NCBI GenBank assembly: GCA_031277715.1
Contig: JAITLW010000145.1
Coordinates: 1 to 52,169 of the forward strand
Reading direction: 5' to 3'
Length of the DNA: 52,169 nt
From: Sphingobacterium sp.
GTDB lineage: Bacteria; Bacteroidota; Bacteroidia; Sphingobacteriales; Sphingobacteriaceae
In this document: piece after piece, positions 17,722 to 27,232 of the stretch
Position numbering within the stretch: the first letter of the stretch is position 1
Layout: every line of letters begins with the position of its first letter
Position numbers and translations under genes: made by a program
Notes under the pieces: generated by a model
The model's database searches: none
Told to the model about the DNA's origin: nothing
Seen by the model: only the letters and a program-made list of their open reading frames with translations

Positions 17722-20700
17722 CTAATTTTCCTTTATACTGTCATCTCCCTGATACTGCAAATCTTCTAGAGAAATGTCCTTCTTACGGGTTTTTTCTTGT
17801 ATAGCTTGAAATACAACGAATAGGACCGGAGTAATAAAGACCCCTAGAATAGTGCCGACGAGCATTCCGAAGACAGCCGAGTAGCCAATGGAGTGATTCC
17901 CAATAGCTGAGGGACCTGTCGCGAATAATAGCGGTAATAATCCTGCTATAAAAGCGAGTGATGTCATTAGGATTGGACGTAGACGTGCTTTTGCTCCTTC
18001 TATGGCCGCTGAAACCAAAGTTTTGCCAGCACGTCTCCTTTGTAGTGCAAACTCAACAATCAGGATCGCATTCTTAGCCAGCAACCCGATAAGCATGATA
18101 AGAGCTACCTGGACATAGATATTATTATTAAGGTCTGCAAACCACACGCCTATGAATACTCCTAATAATCCCACAGGAACAGTCAGTACAACTGCGAATG
18201 GCAGGATATAACTTTCGTATTGTGCAGCAAGTAGAAAATACACAAACACCACACAGAGTATAAATATATAAGCCGTCTGGCCAGAAGAGTTACGTTCCTC
18301 CCGAGCCATCCCTTTCCAATCCAGGGTGTAGCCAAGCGGTAGTCCAGCATCTTTAATCGCATCGACTGCAGCCATGGCTTGGCCAGTACTGTAGCCTACT
18401 TTAGGAACAATAGTTATGTTTACGGCATTGAACAAGTTAAAATGCTCAATGATCTCTGGCCCCGAAACAGGCTCTACCGAGACGACGTTCTTGATCGGCA
18501 CCATTTGACCCAGTTTGTTTTTTATGCTAATGGCTTCCAAAGAAGCTGGGTCATTTCTGTACTTAGCATCGGCTTGCATAACCACACGATAATACTTGCC
18601 AAAGCGATTGAAGTCAGATGCTTGGAGACTTCCGTAATAAGCCTGCATCGTTGTCAATACGTCATTAACGTCTAGATTGAGCTGTTTTGCTATGGCTTCG
18701 TTCACCTTCATTTCGTACTGCGGAAATACCGGGTTGAACGTCGTAAAGGCTAAAGCCACCTCTGGACGCTCCGACAGTTTTGCAATCAAGGACTGTGTCA
18801 CTTCATTGAGCGACTCTAAAGACCCTGAGTTTCGATCTTGAAGTACAATCTCTACCCCACTGGTGTTTCCGAAACCTTGTACTGTAGGAAAGTTCGTTGC
18901 CATAAATGAGCTTTCCTGTAGTGGAGCAAGGGCTTGCTGAAGTTCTTGTACCAATAGATTAATATCGCGGACTTCTCCTCGTTCTTTCGTGGGTCTCAGT
19001 CTAAGCAGGAATACGCCTGCGGAAGAGGAGGGTGCATTGTTCATAAAGTTCATTCCTGTAAGCGTCACCGTAGTCTCAATGGCAGGATGACTTCTCAGTA
19101 TTTTTTCTGCTTCCTCAATATTTTGTTGCGTTCTATTTTGGGATGACCCCGGAGGATTATTTACCAATGCAATTAAAAAACTTTGATCTTCATCCGGAAT
19201 GAACCCGCCAGGTGTAGCTTTAAAAGCGTAGGCAAATAGAGCTATAAATAAGGCGATGCCTGAGAAAGCTACTGTTTTGCGTTTTATTAAAAAGATAACC
19301 CCTTTTGTATACCGTGTGGTGAGTCGGTCAAAGCTTGCATTGAACGCTGTGAAAAAACGTTCTTTAAAAGAAGATTTCGCTTTGTGTTCATCGTGATTGT
19401 CGGTATGATTTTTCAACAACAAGGCGCTTAGTGCAGGGCTTAATGTCAAGGCATTAATAGCGGATATGATGATCGCTATTGCTAGTGTTAACGCGAATTG
19501 TTGATAGAATAGTCCAGTTGGTCCGTCCATAAATACAACGGGAAGGAATACTGCCGACATGACTAAGGTAATCGAAATAATTGCCCCTGTAATTTCGCTC
19601 ATCGCGGACATGGTGGCAGCAAGTGGGCTTAGCTTCTTTTTTTCCATCTTGGCGTGCACAGCCTCCACTACCACAATAGCATCATCGACCACAATTCCAA
19701 TGGCTAATACCAAAGCGAATAGCGTGAGTATATTGATAGAGAACCCAAATACCTGCATGAAGAAGAATGTTCCAACGATAGAGACAGGAACCGCAATCGC
19801 AGGAATCAACGTCGATCTAAAATCTTGTAAAAAGATAAACACAACAATAAATACCAGAATGAATGCCTCAATAAGTGTACTCGTCACTTGCTTAATAGAC
19901 TGATCAAGGGATTCCTTAGCACTGTAGTGAACTACGTATTTGACACCCGGAGGAAAAGATTTAGACAGTTCTTCTAGGCGATCATTCATCGCAATAGCGA
20001 CTTCATTGGCATTTGAACCTGCAGTTTGGAATATACCAATCGTCGACGCCGAATTACCGTTATATGTGGTGATAACTTTGTCAATATAAGCTTTGAATTC
20101 TACACGTGCCAGATCTTTCAAAAGCAAGGAGGAACCATCACTATTGGCACGAACGACGATATTTTCATATTGCTCGGGTTCTACATATTTACCTTGGTAT
20201 CGAATGGTATACTCGACCGACTCTTGTCCATTTTCTCCAAATTTACCAGGAGCAGCATCCCTGTTTTCTGCCTGAATAGCCGCCATCACTTCTGCTGGCG
20301 AGATATTTTGGGCCTTCATTTTTTGCGGATCCAACCAGACTCGCATGGCATAATCTTTATTACCATTTACCTGTGCGTCACCAACTCCATAAATTCTTTT
20401 TAACTCAGGAACAACGTTGATCTTAGCATAGTTTTCAATAAAGACCTCATCCATACCAGCGGACTCCGAGTAGAGCACCACCCAAGCCACCATACTGGCT
20501 TGCCTCTTCGTGGTCGTTACACCTATTTGGTTAACCTCTGCAGGCAACATACTGGTCACCTGAGCCACACGGTTCTGTACGTTTACAGCAGCTTGATCCG
20601 GATCGGTGCCCAGTTTGAAGAAGACCGTTATCGTTAGGTTGCCATCACTTGAAGTGGACGTGATATAATCCATACTCTCCACCCCATTGATTTGATTTTC

Positions 20701-20895
20701 CAATGGAGGGGCTACGGCTTTGGCTATCACTTCGGCACTTGCTCCCGGATAGGTCGCTGTCACCACTACAGTGGGAGGCGCTATCTCGGGAAACTTGGTT
20801 ACGGGTAGCATTAAGAGCGATATGCCTCCCAGTATAACTAAAAGTATAGATATAACGGTGGCTAATACCGGTCTTGTTATTATTTTTTTTAACAT
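17722..20895 (-). CDS. RND efflux inner membrane transporter (AcrB/HAE1 type)
   Basis: Proton-driven multidrug exporter of 1057 residues with twelve membrane helices and two large periplasmic loops. It keeps the proton-relay aspartates in LALVLAIGIVVDDAIVV-like TM4 (GIVVDDAIVVVEAV) and the TM10 lysine in GLLAKNAILIVEF. The N-terminus FITRPVLATVISILLVILGG is typical. It is gene two of the operon, 47 bases after the membrane fusion gene. Export of hydrophobic drugs, bile-like or plant phenolic compounds is typical of the family; the true substrates cannot be read from sequence. Confidence 0.96.
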   Translation of the reverse strand: MLKKIITRPVLATVISILLVILGGISLLMLPVTKFPEIAPPTVVVTATYPGASAEVIAKAVAPPLENQINGVESMDYITSTSSDGNLTITVFFKLGTDPDQAAVNVQNRVAQVTSMLPAEVNQIGVTTTKRQASMVAWVVLYSESAGMDEVFIENYAKINVVPELKRIYGVGDAQVNGNKDYAMRVWLDPQKMKAQNISPAEVMAAIQAENRDAAPGKFGENGQESVEYTIRYQGKYVEPEQYENIVVRANSDGSSLLLKDLARVEFKAYIDKVITTYNGNSASTIGIFQTAGSNANEVAIAMNDRLEELSKSFPPGVKYVVHYSAKESLDQSIKQVTSTLIEAFILVFIVVFIFLQDFRSTLIPAIAVPVSIVGTFFFMQVFGFSINILTLFALVLAIGIVVDDAIVVVEAVHAKMEKKKLSPLAATMSAMSEITGAIISITLVMSAVFLPVVFMDGPTGLFYQQFALTLAIAIIISAINALTLSPALSALLLKNHTDNHDEHKAKSSFKERFFTAFNASFDRLTTRYTKGVIFLIKRKTVAFSGIALFIALFAYAFKATPGGFIPDEDQSFLIALVNNPPGSSQNRTQQNIEEAEKILRSHPAIETTVTLTGMNFMNNAPSSSAGVFLLRLRPTKERGEVRDINLLVQELQQALAPLQESSFMATNFPTVQGFGNTSGVEIVLQDRNSGSLESLNEVTQSLIAKLSERPEVALAFTTFNPVFPQYEMKVNEAIAKQLNLDVNDVLTTMQAYYGSLQASDFNRFGKYYRVVMQADAKYRNDPASLEAISIKNKLGQMVPIKNVVSVEPVSGPEIIEHFNLFNAVNITIVPKVGYSTGQAMAAVDAIKDAGLPLGYTLDWKGMAREERNSSGQTAYIFILCVVFVYFLLAAQYESYILPFAVVLTVPVGLLGVFIGVWFADLNNNIYVQVALIMLIGLLAKNAILIVEFALQRRRAGKTLVSAAIEGAKARLRPILMTSLAFIAGLLPLLFATGPSAIGNHSIGYSAVFGMLVGTILGVFITPVLFVVFQAIQEKTRKKDISLEDLQYQGDDSIKEN

Positions 20896-20942
20896 AATAT
20901 ATTAATGATATTTTAAGTAAGAATTTATAGGGACGCGGTGCT

Positions 20943-22043
20943 TTAGTTTTTTGCTTTGACGAGCATTCCGTCTCTTAGCATACCCAAACCCGCTGTAATA
21001 ATAATGTCCTCATTTGATAGCCCTTCACTTACATAGTAGTTTTCTGTGGTCTTGCCGCTTACCTTTATTAGGCTTTGTTTTACTTTACTGTCCTTATCTA
21101 CCTTGTAGACAAAAATCTTATCCTGTATAGCGACTGTAGCTTTAATAGGGACGATCAGCACATCGTTCAGTATCTGTGTCATCTGTATGCGGCCCGTATT
21201 GCCAGCGCGTAATTTCTTTTCCGGATTATTGAATATTGCCCGTATCGAAATGGATGCGGTATTCTTATCAAATTGCCCCGTTATCGCATCGATTACTCCT
21301 GTTTGTTCATAGGTTGTCCCATTCGAGAGGATAAGCGATACAGAGTCTATACCTTTATTTTCTTTCTTTTTTTCCTGATAGTTCACAAAATCAGCTTCAC
21401 TCATGCTGAAGTAGCTGTAAACATGATCAATATCAGTTAGAAGCGTTAGTGGCTCTACAGAAGAGGCGTTGACTAAACTTCCTATCCGAAAGAGGATACG
21501 ACCGATATAGCCGGATACGGGAGCCTTTACCAAACAAAAATCTAAATTGATTTTTGCCGCATTCATTGCCGCTCTAGCTTGCTCTAAGCTTGCTCTAGCG
21601 CCTTCGAGGCTGACTGTAGCCTGGCTTACCTGCAGATCCGAAACAATATTCTTCTCTGCTAGTTCTACCTTTCGATCAAGATCTATTTTTAAGTTCTTTA
21701 TAGTAGCTTCAGCTACCGATACAGCAGCCTTAGCCGTATTATATTGTTCCGTGTAAGGCCTGTCATCTATTTGAAAGAGTGATTGTCCTTTCTGAACATA
21801 AGCTCCTTCATCCACATGGATTTTACTTAGGTAGCCCGAGGTCTGTGGACGGATCTCGATGTTACGCGTACCTTCGATCGTAGCAGCGTAGGTGCTGGTA
21901 GAGAGCCCGTGCTGTTGCTGTACTTTTATAGTGGCTACCTCCGGTACGTTATTTTGGGTACTTGTTTCTTTTGACTGGCAAGAAACTAAGCTGATTATTA
22001 ATGCTAATCCTGTAGTTGTATAAACTAAGTGCTTTAAATTCAT
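20943..22043 (-). CDS. RND efflux periplasmic adaptor (AcrA type)
   Basis: Membrane fusion lipoprotein that links the AcrB-like pump with the outer membrane channel. The lipobox LVSCQ places the acylated cysteine at about residue 22. A biotinyl-lipoyl half motif (GYLSKIHVDEGAYVQKGQSLFQID), a helical hairpin (residues about 95-165), the second half motif APVSGYIGRILFRIGSLV and a beta-barrel domain follow in the normal order. Its 366 residues match the family. It is the first gene of the operon acrA-acrB-oprM-tetR-araC. Confidence 0.95.
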   Translation of the reverse strand: MNLKHLVYTTTGLALIISLVSCQSKETSTQNNVPEVATIKVQQQHGLSTSTYAATIEGTRNIEIRPQTSGYLSKIHVDEGAYVQKGQSLFQIDDRPYTEQYNTAKAAVSVAEATIKNLKIDLDRKVELAEKNIVSDLQVSQATVSLEGARASLEQARAAMNAAKINLDFCLVKAPVSGYIGRILFRIGSLVNASSVEPLTLLTDIDHVYSYFSMSEADFVNYQEKKKENKGIDSVSLILSNGTTYEQTGVIDAITGQFDKNTASISIRAIFNNPEKKLRAGNTGRIQMTQILNDVLIVPIKATVAIQDKIFVYKVDKDSKVKQSLIKVSGKTTENYYVSEGLSNEDIIITAGLGMLRDGMLVKAKN

Positions 22044-22596
22044 ATCTTCCTTGTATTATATTTTTTTACAAAGACAAAAATAGATATAGGTATAGGGGCG
22101 GAGAAGCAAGGAAGACCCCTGCTCTTATCAAAAAGACGCGCCAAATATTTGCGAGAAAAAGGAGCTATTGAATGTTGTTGAGGTAACTTGTTTTTTAATC
22201 TTTTTTATATGATTAAAAATGGCTTTGAATGGCTTTTAAGGACTTTATTGCCGTGGAGTATCGGTCGTTTCCAGAGAGAAAAGTTGTCTGTGTCATCGGT
22301 TTGGCGCTTCCTATTTTTACTTTTTGATGATTTTCTAATCTAATCAAGTCCCACCACTCTATTAGAAATCACACCGTCGGAGATTGATCGGAGCTACCTC
22401 GTGTCCGTAAAGAATAGCTCATACAGTCATTGGGAAAATAGGTAATGCCGGCCTGAGACATGACAGTTCATAACAGTTTTTTCCTTTCTACTTTTTACTT
22501 TTAGACTAACAATGTAAACTTTTATCACCCCGCTCCTCTATCCTTATGGAGGAGAGTTTTGTAGGGCTTTAGGGGATCTAATTTAAAACACAGATT
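22044..22596. other. Divergent intergenic region between efflux and rhamnose operons
   Basis: About 550 bases with no credible gene. On the minus strand a TATTTTTG (22082-22075) sits 32 bases upstream of the adaptor start and matches the -7 consensus; the nearest TTG is 24 bases further up, so the promoter match is partial. An AT-rich inverted repeat TTTTTAATC/GATTAAAAA with a 10-base loop lies at 22192-22219 and could be an operator or hairpin. A 10-base palindrome CAAATATTTG is at 22142-22151. Near the rhaT side CTCCTC and GAGGAG flank a 10-base spacer (about 22532-22553). No promoter for rhaT could be assigned. Confidence 0.5.
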
Positions 22597-23670
22597 ATGA
22601 ATGCAATTTTTGGAGTACTGTTTCATTTTATCGGCGGATTTGCTTCAGGTAGTTTCTATGTTCCTTATAAACGAGTAAAAGGTTGGTCTTGGGAAGCAAT
22701 GTGGATTCTTGGAGGATTGTTTTCGTGGATCATAGTTCCTCCAATTGCGGCATGGCTTACGATCCCTGATTTTTTCGAGATCATCAAAGACGCAGATTCT
22801 TCTACTATTGGATTTACTTTTTTATTCGGTGTGCTTTGGGGAATCGGAGGGTTGACATTTGGGTTGGGCATCCGTTATCTGGGGGTGTCTTTGGGCAGTA
22901 GTGTCATGTTAGGGTTAAGCATGGTATTCGGTGCACTTATGCCTGCTGTATATTACTATTTTAAGGTAGTGCCTGGCAAGCAAGGACTTGATTACTTCTT
23001 TACAACGGACGCTGGACTTTGTATCATAGGGGGGCTCATATTATGTATAATTGGAGTTGTTTTATGTGGAAGAGCAGGAATATTGAAGGAGAGGAGTCTT
23101 AAGACAAAACAAGTAGAAAATAAGAGTGAGTATAATTTTGGTATCGGGATCACTGTCGCCATTATTTCTGGTATCCTGAGTGCTTGTTTCAACTTTGCAA
23201 TAGAAGCAGGCAAACCCATGGCTGAAGTCGCAAACTTGCTGTGGAAACAAAACCATGCTGACCAGGGCGAATTCCTGTTTCAAAATAACGTCTCTTATAT
23301 TATTATTCTTTGGGGCGGATTCACCTCCAATTTTGTATGGTGTTTATTTCTTCTTTTTAAGAACAAGAGTTACCAGGATTACACCAATTTTAAAACCCCT
23401 ATTTCCAAAAATATGCTACTCTGTGCCATTGCTGGGACAACCTGGTACTTACAATTTTTCTTTTATGGGATGGGCGAGAGTCGCTTAGGTAATGGCGCAA
23501 GCTCTTGGATTTTACATATGGCATTCATCATATTGATATCAAATGCATGGGGAGTCTTTCTCAAAGAATGGAAGGGGGTAAGCCGCCCGACATACCTAGC
23601 TATTTTATCAGGTATTGTACTGATTGTTGTGTCGATTTGTGTTATCGGTTTTGCGAAGACTTTAACATAA
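22597..23670 (+). CDS. rhaT: L-rhamnose-proton symporter, RhaT
   Basis: Imports L-rhamnose with protons across the inner membrane. The protein has 357 residues (E. coli RhaT has 344) and about ten hydrophobic helices. The N-terminal stretch FHFIGGFASGSFYVPYKRVK followed by WSWEAMW is the clear RhaT signature, as is WGIGGLTFGLGIRYLGVSLG. It opens the catabolic cluster rhaT-rhaEW-rhaI-rhaB and stands immediately upstream of a polysaccharide locus carrying a rhamnosidase, which explains where the sugar comes from. Confidence 0.94.
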   Translation: MNAIFGVLFHFIGGFASGSFYVPYKRVKGWSWEAMWILGGLFSWIIVPPIAAWLTIPDFFEIIKDADSSTIGFTFLFGVLWGIGGLTFGLGIRYLGVSLGSSVMLGLSMVFGALMPAVYYYFKVVPGKQGLDYFFTTDAGLCIIGGLILCIIGVVLCGRAGILKERSLKTKQVENKSEYNFGIGITVAIISGILSACFNFAIEAGKPMAEVANLLWKQNHADQGEFLFQNNVSYIIILWGGFTSNFVWCLFLLFKNKSYQDYTNFKTPISKNMLLCAIAGTTWYLQFFFYGMGESRLGNGASSWILHMAFIILISNAWGVFLKEWKGVSRPTYLAILSGIVLIVVSICVIGFAKTLT

Positions 23671-23754
23671 GAAAAAAGAAGCTCGTTAGTCAAAAGCGGT
23701 AACGGGTAGCAACGAGAAATTTAGATATTCTTTTAACAATAGAAATAAAACTAT

Positions 23755-25863
23755 ATGAAAACATACAAACATGTGAATTATTTGTGGGACACCCAAAAAG
23801 CAGATACACTAGAAGGAGATGAAGTAGGTCTACTATTGTATCGATCGAACATATTAGGTGCAGATTTACGGATTACCAATTTTGGAGGAGGTAATACCTC
23901 CTGTAAAGTGATGGACAACGATCCTTTGACTGGTAAGGAAGTAGAGGTTATGTGGATTAAAGGTTCCGGTGGAGATATCGGGACACTCAAAAAGTCGGGA
24001 TTAGCCGCATTATATGTAGATCGGTTACGAAGTTTAGAATCAGTATATCGTGGACTTGCTTTTGAAGACGAAATGGTAGAATTATTTAACCATTGTATCT
24101 TCGATCTCTCGTCTAAAGCACCTTCTATTGATACACCATTACATGGTTTTTTACCCTTCAAGCATATTGATCATCTGCATCCAGATGCCGCTATAGCAAT
24201 TGCTGCTGCTAAAGATGGAAAGCAGATTATCCAAGACCTATTCGAAGGGACGATCGGATGGGTCGATTGGCAGCGGCCAGGATTTGACTTGGGATTAAAA
24301 TTGCAGGCGTGTTTGGCTCAAAACCCAGGAATACGGGGAATTATGTTGGGATCACACGGATTATTTACCTGGGGAGATACCTCATACGATTGTTATGTCA
24401 ATTCACTGGACGTTATTGAAAAGTGCGCAGATTATTTAGAAAACAACTACGGAAAGCTAAAACCTGTGTTCTCTGGAGAAAAGATAAAAAGCCTCAATCA
24501 AGAAGAAAGATTGGAGAGGGCATCGAAGATTGCGCCCGTACTACGGGGATTCTGTTCGAGCGAACGCCATATGGTAGGCCATTTTTCAGATGATCAACGT
24601 ATTCTAGAGTTCGTTAATTCCCATGACCTAACACGTCTTGCTCCCATGGGCACGAGTTGCCCGGATCACTTCTTGAGAACAAAGATCCAACCTCTCATTC
24701 TAGACCTAGATAAGAATGAGAACCTTGACCAAAAGGAAGTCCTACTAGATAAAATACGCCCACAGTTTGAAGCCTACCGAAAAATGTACAGAGACTACTA
24801 TGAGGCGTGTAGGCATGATAATAGTCCTGCTATCCGGGATACAAATCCGGTAATCATCCTTTATCCAGGGGTAGGCTTATTCTCTTTTGCTAAAGACAAG
24901 CAGACGGCAAGGGTCGCTGCTGAGTTTTATCTCAATGCGATAAATGTGATGAAAGGAGCAGAGGCCGTCAGTTCTTATACATCCTTACCTCATCAAGAAG
25001 CGTTTGATATTGAGTACTGGCTATTAGAAGAAGCTAAATTGCAACGTATGCCCGCTCCTAAGTCCTTGTCTGGTAAGATTGCTTTGATTACCGGTAGTGC
25101 TGGAGGAATAGGTAAAGCAATTGCCAAGAAGTTTCTCCTTGAAGGTGCGTGTGTATTGCTTAATGATAAAAATGAAGAGCGGTTAGAGCAGACCAAAGAA
25201 GAGTTTGCTGCGATTTTTGGAAAGGATGTTATTGCTGCAATTCCGTTAGATGTGACGGACCGGACACAGGTTGAAAAAGCGTTTGGTGCGGCATCGTTGT
25301 GTTTTGGAGGAATAGATATTATTGTAAATAATGCCGGGCTGTCTATTTCCAAATCCATAGAAGAGCACACACAGGCGGAGTGGGATAGGCTCTATGATGT
25401 ATTAGTTAAGGGACAGTTTTTAGTTACCCAAGTCGCTACGACATTGTTAAAGAGCCAATCCTTAGGAGGGGATATTCTAAATATTGTCAGTAAAAATGCA
25501 TTGGTCAGTGGTCCCAATAATACTGGTTATGGAAGCGCAAAAGGAGCACAACTACATCTTAGTCGTTTATGTGCCGCAGAATTGGGGCCATTTAAAATCC
25601 GTGTAAATGTGGTCAATCCGGATGCTGTCATATCAGATAGTAATATTTGGGCTGGAGGATGGGCCGAGGGCCGTGCCAAAGCATATGGAATAACGGTCGA
25701 TGAGCTACCGGGTTATTATGCCAAACGTACTTTGTTAAATGAAATCATTTTGCCTATAGATATTGCAAATGCCTGTTTTGCCTTTGTTGGAGGATTGCTG
25801 CATAAGTCTACCGGAAATGTATTGAATGTGGATGGAGGAATATCAGTAGCTTTTGTCCGTTAA
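23755..25863 (+). CDS. rhaEW: Rhamnulose-1-phosphate aldolase / lactaldehyde dehydrogenase fusion
   Basis: A 702-residue fusion. The N-terminal part (about 1-400) is a class II aldolase/adducin-type domain with metal-binding histidines in HIDHLHPDA and LGSHGLFTWGDT. The C-terminal part (about 430-702) is a short-chain dehydrogenase with the NAD-binding motif ITGSAGGIGKA, NNAG, and the catalytic tyrosine and lysine in YGSAK. Homologues such as B. subtilis RhaEW (YuxG) split L-rhamnulose 1-phosphate into dihydroxyacetone phosphate and L-lactaldehyde and oxidise the latter to lactate. It sits between the transporter and the isomerase, so the pathway here is predicted to end in lactate and not in propanediol. 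Confidence 0.92.
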   Translation: MKTYKHVNYLWDTQKADTLEGDEVGLLLYRSNILGADLRITNFGGGNTSCKVMDNDPLTGKEVEVMWIKGSGGDIGTLKKSGLAALYVDRLRSLESVYRGLAFEDEMVELFNHCIFDLSSKAPSIDTPLHGFLPFKHIDHLHPDAAIAIAAAKDGKQIIQDLFEGTIGWVDWQRPGFDLGLKLQACLAQNPGIRGIMLGSHGLFTWGDTSYDCYVNSLDVIEKCADYLENNYGKLKPVFSGEKIKSLNQEERLERASKIAPVLRGFCSSERHMVGHFSDDQRILEFVNSHDLTRLAPMGTSCPDHFLRTKIQPLILDLDKNENLDQKEVLLDKIRPQFEAYRKMYRDYYEACRHDNSPAIRDTNPVIILYPGVGLFSFAKDKQTARVAAEFYLNAINVMKGAEAVSSYTSLPHQEAFDIEYWLLEEAKLQRMPAPKSLSGKIALITGSAGGIGKAIAKKFLLEGACVLLNDKNEERLEQTKEEFAAIFGKDVIAAIPLDVTDRTQVEKAFGAASLCFGGIDIIVNNAGLSISKSIEEHTQAEWDRLYDVLVKGQFLVTQVATTLLKSQSLGGDILNIVSKNALVSGPNNTGYGSAKGAQLHLSRLCAAELGPFKIRVNVVNPDAVISDSNIWAGGWAEGRAKAYGITVDELPGYYAKRTLLNEIILPIDIANACFAFVGGLLHKSTGNVLNVDGGISVAFVR

Positions 25864-25945
25864 TGATTTGGATTTATGCAATTATCTGCTGTATATTGAA
25901 ACGCCAAAAACTACTTATAAACAACATAAAAAACCAAAATAACTT

Positions 25946-27220
25946 ATGATACTGGATAAACAGATTATTGAGCGGCATAATAATGATTTGATGGGCCAAC
26001 ACAATAAAAAGTTTCAGCTTTTAGCAGAAGAAATTTCTGGCCTCAATGAAATTCTAAACAAATTGCAACGTTTCCAAATTGCTATTCCAAGTTGGGCATT
26101 AGGGACAGGGGGGACGAGGTTTGGACGTTTTTCGGGCAGGGGAGAGCCCGCAACACTAGAACAAAAACTAGAAGATGTCGGGTTGCTACATGCACTTAAT
26201 GGATCTAGCGGGGCGATTTCGCTGCATATTCCCTGGGATATACCTAGTGATGTACAACATATCAAACAATTAGCTACTGATCTTAACCTGTCTTTTGACG
26301 CTGTCAATTCTAATACCTTTCAAGATCAGCCCCAACAGAAGTATAGTTACAAATATGGTTCGTTGCATCATGTCGATCCGAGAGTTCGGCAGCAAGCGGT
26401 GGAGCATAATATTGAAGTCATGCAATATGGGGTTGAGCTGGGATCGAAGGCATTGACAATATGGTTAGCTGATGGTTCTTCTTTCCCTGGGCAGTTGAAT
26501 TTTCGTGATTCTTTTTTAAATACACTATCCAGTATGGAAGAAATATATAAACATCTCCCTGCCGATTGGAAGTTATTTGTCGAATACAAAGCCTTTGAAC
26601 CATTTTTTTATTCTACAACAATAGGAGATTGGGGACAATCCCTGTTATTGGCCAATAAGCTCGGACCAAAAGCCTATACTTTGGTGGACCTGGGACATCA
26701 CCTCCCTAATGCTAATATTGAACAGATTGTTTCACTATTGATGATGGAAGGTAAGTTAGGTGGGTTTCATTTCAACGATAGTAAATATGCTGACGATGAC
26801 TTGACAGCAGGTTGTATCAAGCCATATCAGCTTTTCTTAATCTTCAACGAGCTTATAGATGGCATGGATTTGAGAGGGATTGATCATGCAACAGGTTTAG
26901 GTTGGATGATTGATGCTTCGCATAATATGAAAGATCCTTTGCTGGATTTATTACAATCCGTCGAAGCTATTAAAATAGCCTATGCACAGGCACTTTTGGT
27001 TGATCGGGTCGCTTTGCGAAAAGCTCAACACGAAAATGATATCATAACGGCTCAAGAAATACTACAAGGAGCATTTCGTACCGATGTGAGGCCTTTGTTG
27101 GCAGAAGCCCGATATAGGGAAGGAGCGGCAATAAATCCCCTGCAACTTTTTCAAAAAGAAAGTCTACGGGAGGAATTGGTACGGGAACGAGGTGAACATT
27201 CTGTCGGTACGGGGTTGTAA
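25946..27220 (+). CDS. rhaI: L-rhamnose isomerase (RhaI type)
   Basis: TIM-barrel metal-dependent isomerase converting L-rhamnose to L-rhamnulose. The segment beginning SWALGTGGTRFGRFSGRGEP and ending in LHIPWD is the signature of the Pseudomonas stutzeri/Streptomyces-type isomerase, distinct from E. coli RhaA. Later metal-ligand regions such as FVEYKAFEPFFYST, DLGHH and GGFHFNDSKYADDD are intact. The 424 residues are normal. It lies between the aldolase fusion and the kinase. Confidence 0.93.
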   Translation: MILDKQIIERHNNDLMGQHNKKFQLLAEEISGLNEILNKLQRFQIAIPSWALGTGGTRFGRFSGRGEPATLEQKLEDVGLLHALNGSSGAISLHIPWDIPSDVQHIKQLATDLNLSFDAVNSNTFQDQPQQKYSYKYGSLHHVDPRVRQQAVEHNIEVMQYGVELGSKALTIWLADGSSFPGQLNFRDSFLNTLSSMEEIYKHLPADWKLFVEYKAFEPFFYSTTIGDWGQSLLLANKLGPKAYTLVDLGHHLPNANIEQIVSLLMMEGKLGGFHFNDSKYADDDLTAGCIKPYQLFLIFNELIDGMDLRGIDHATGLGWMIDASHNMKDPLLDLLQSVEAIKIAYAQALLVDRVALRKAQHENDIITAQEILQGAFRTDVRPLLAEARYREGAAINPLQLFQKESLREELVRERGEHSVGTGL

Positions 27221-27232
27221 TACCAAAGTGTC

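Noticed and set aside
23778-24161. 127-residue ORF antisense to the rhaEW-type gene
   Set aside because: No domain, no start context, fully contained in a conserved gene on the other strand.
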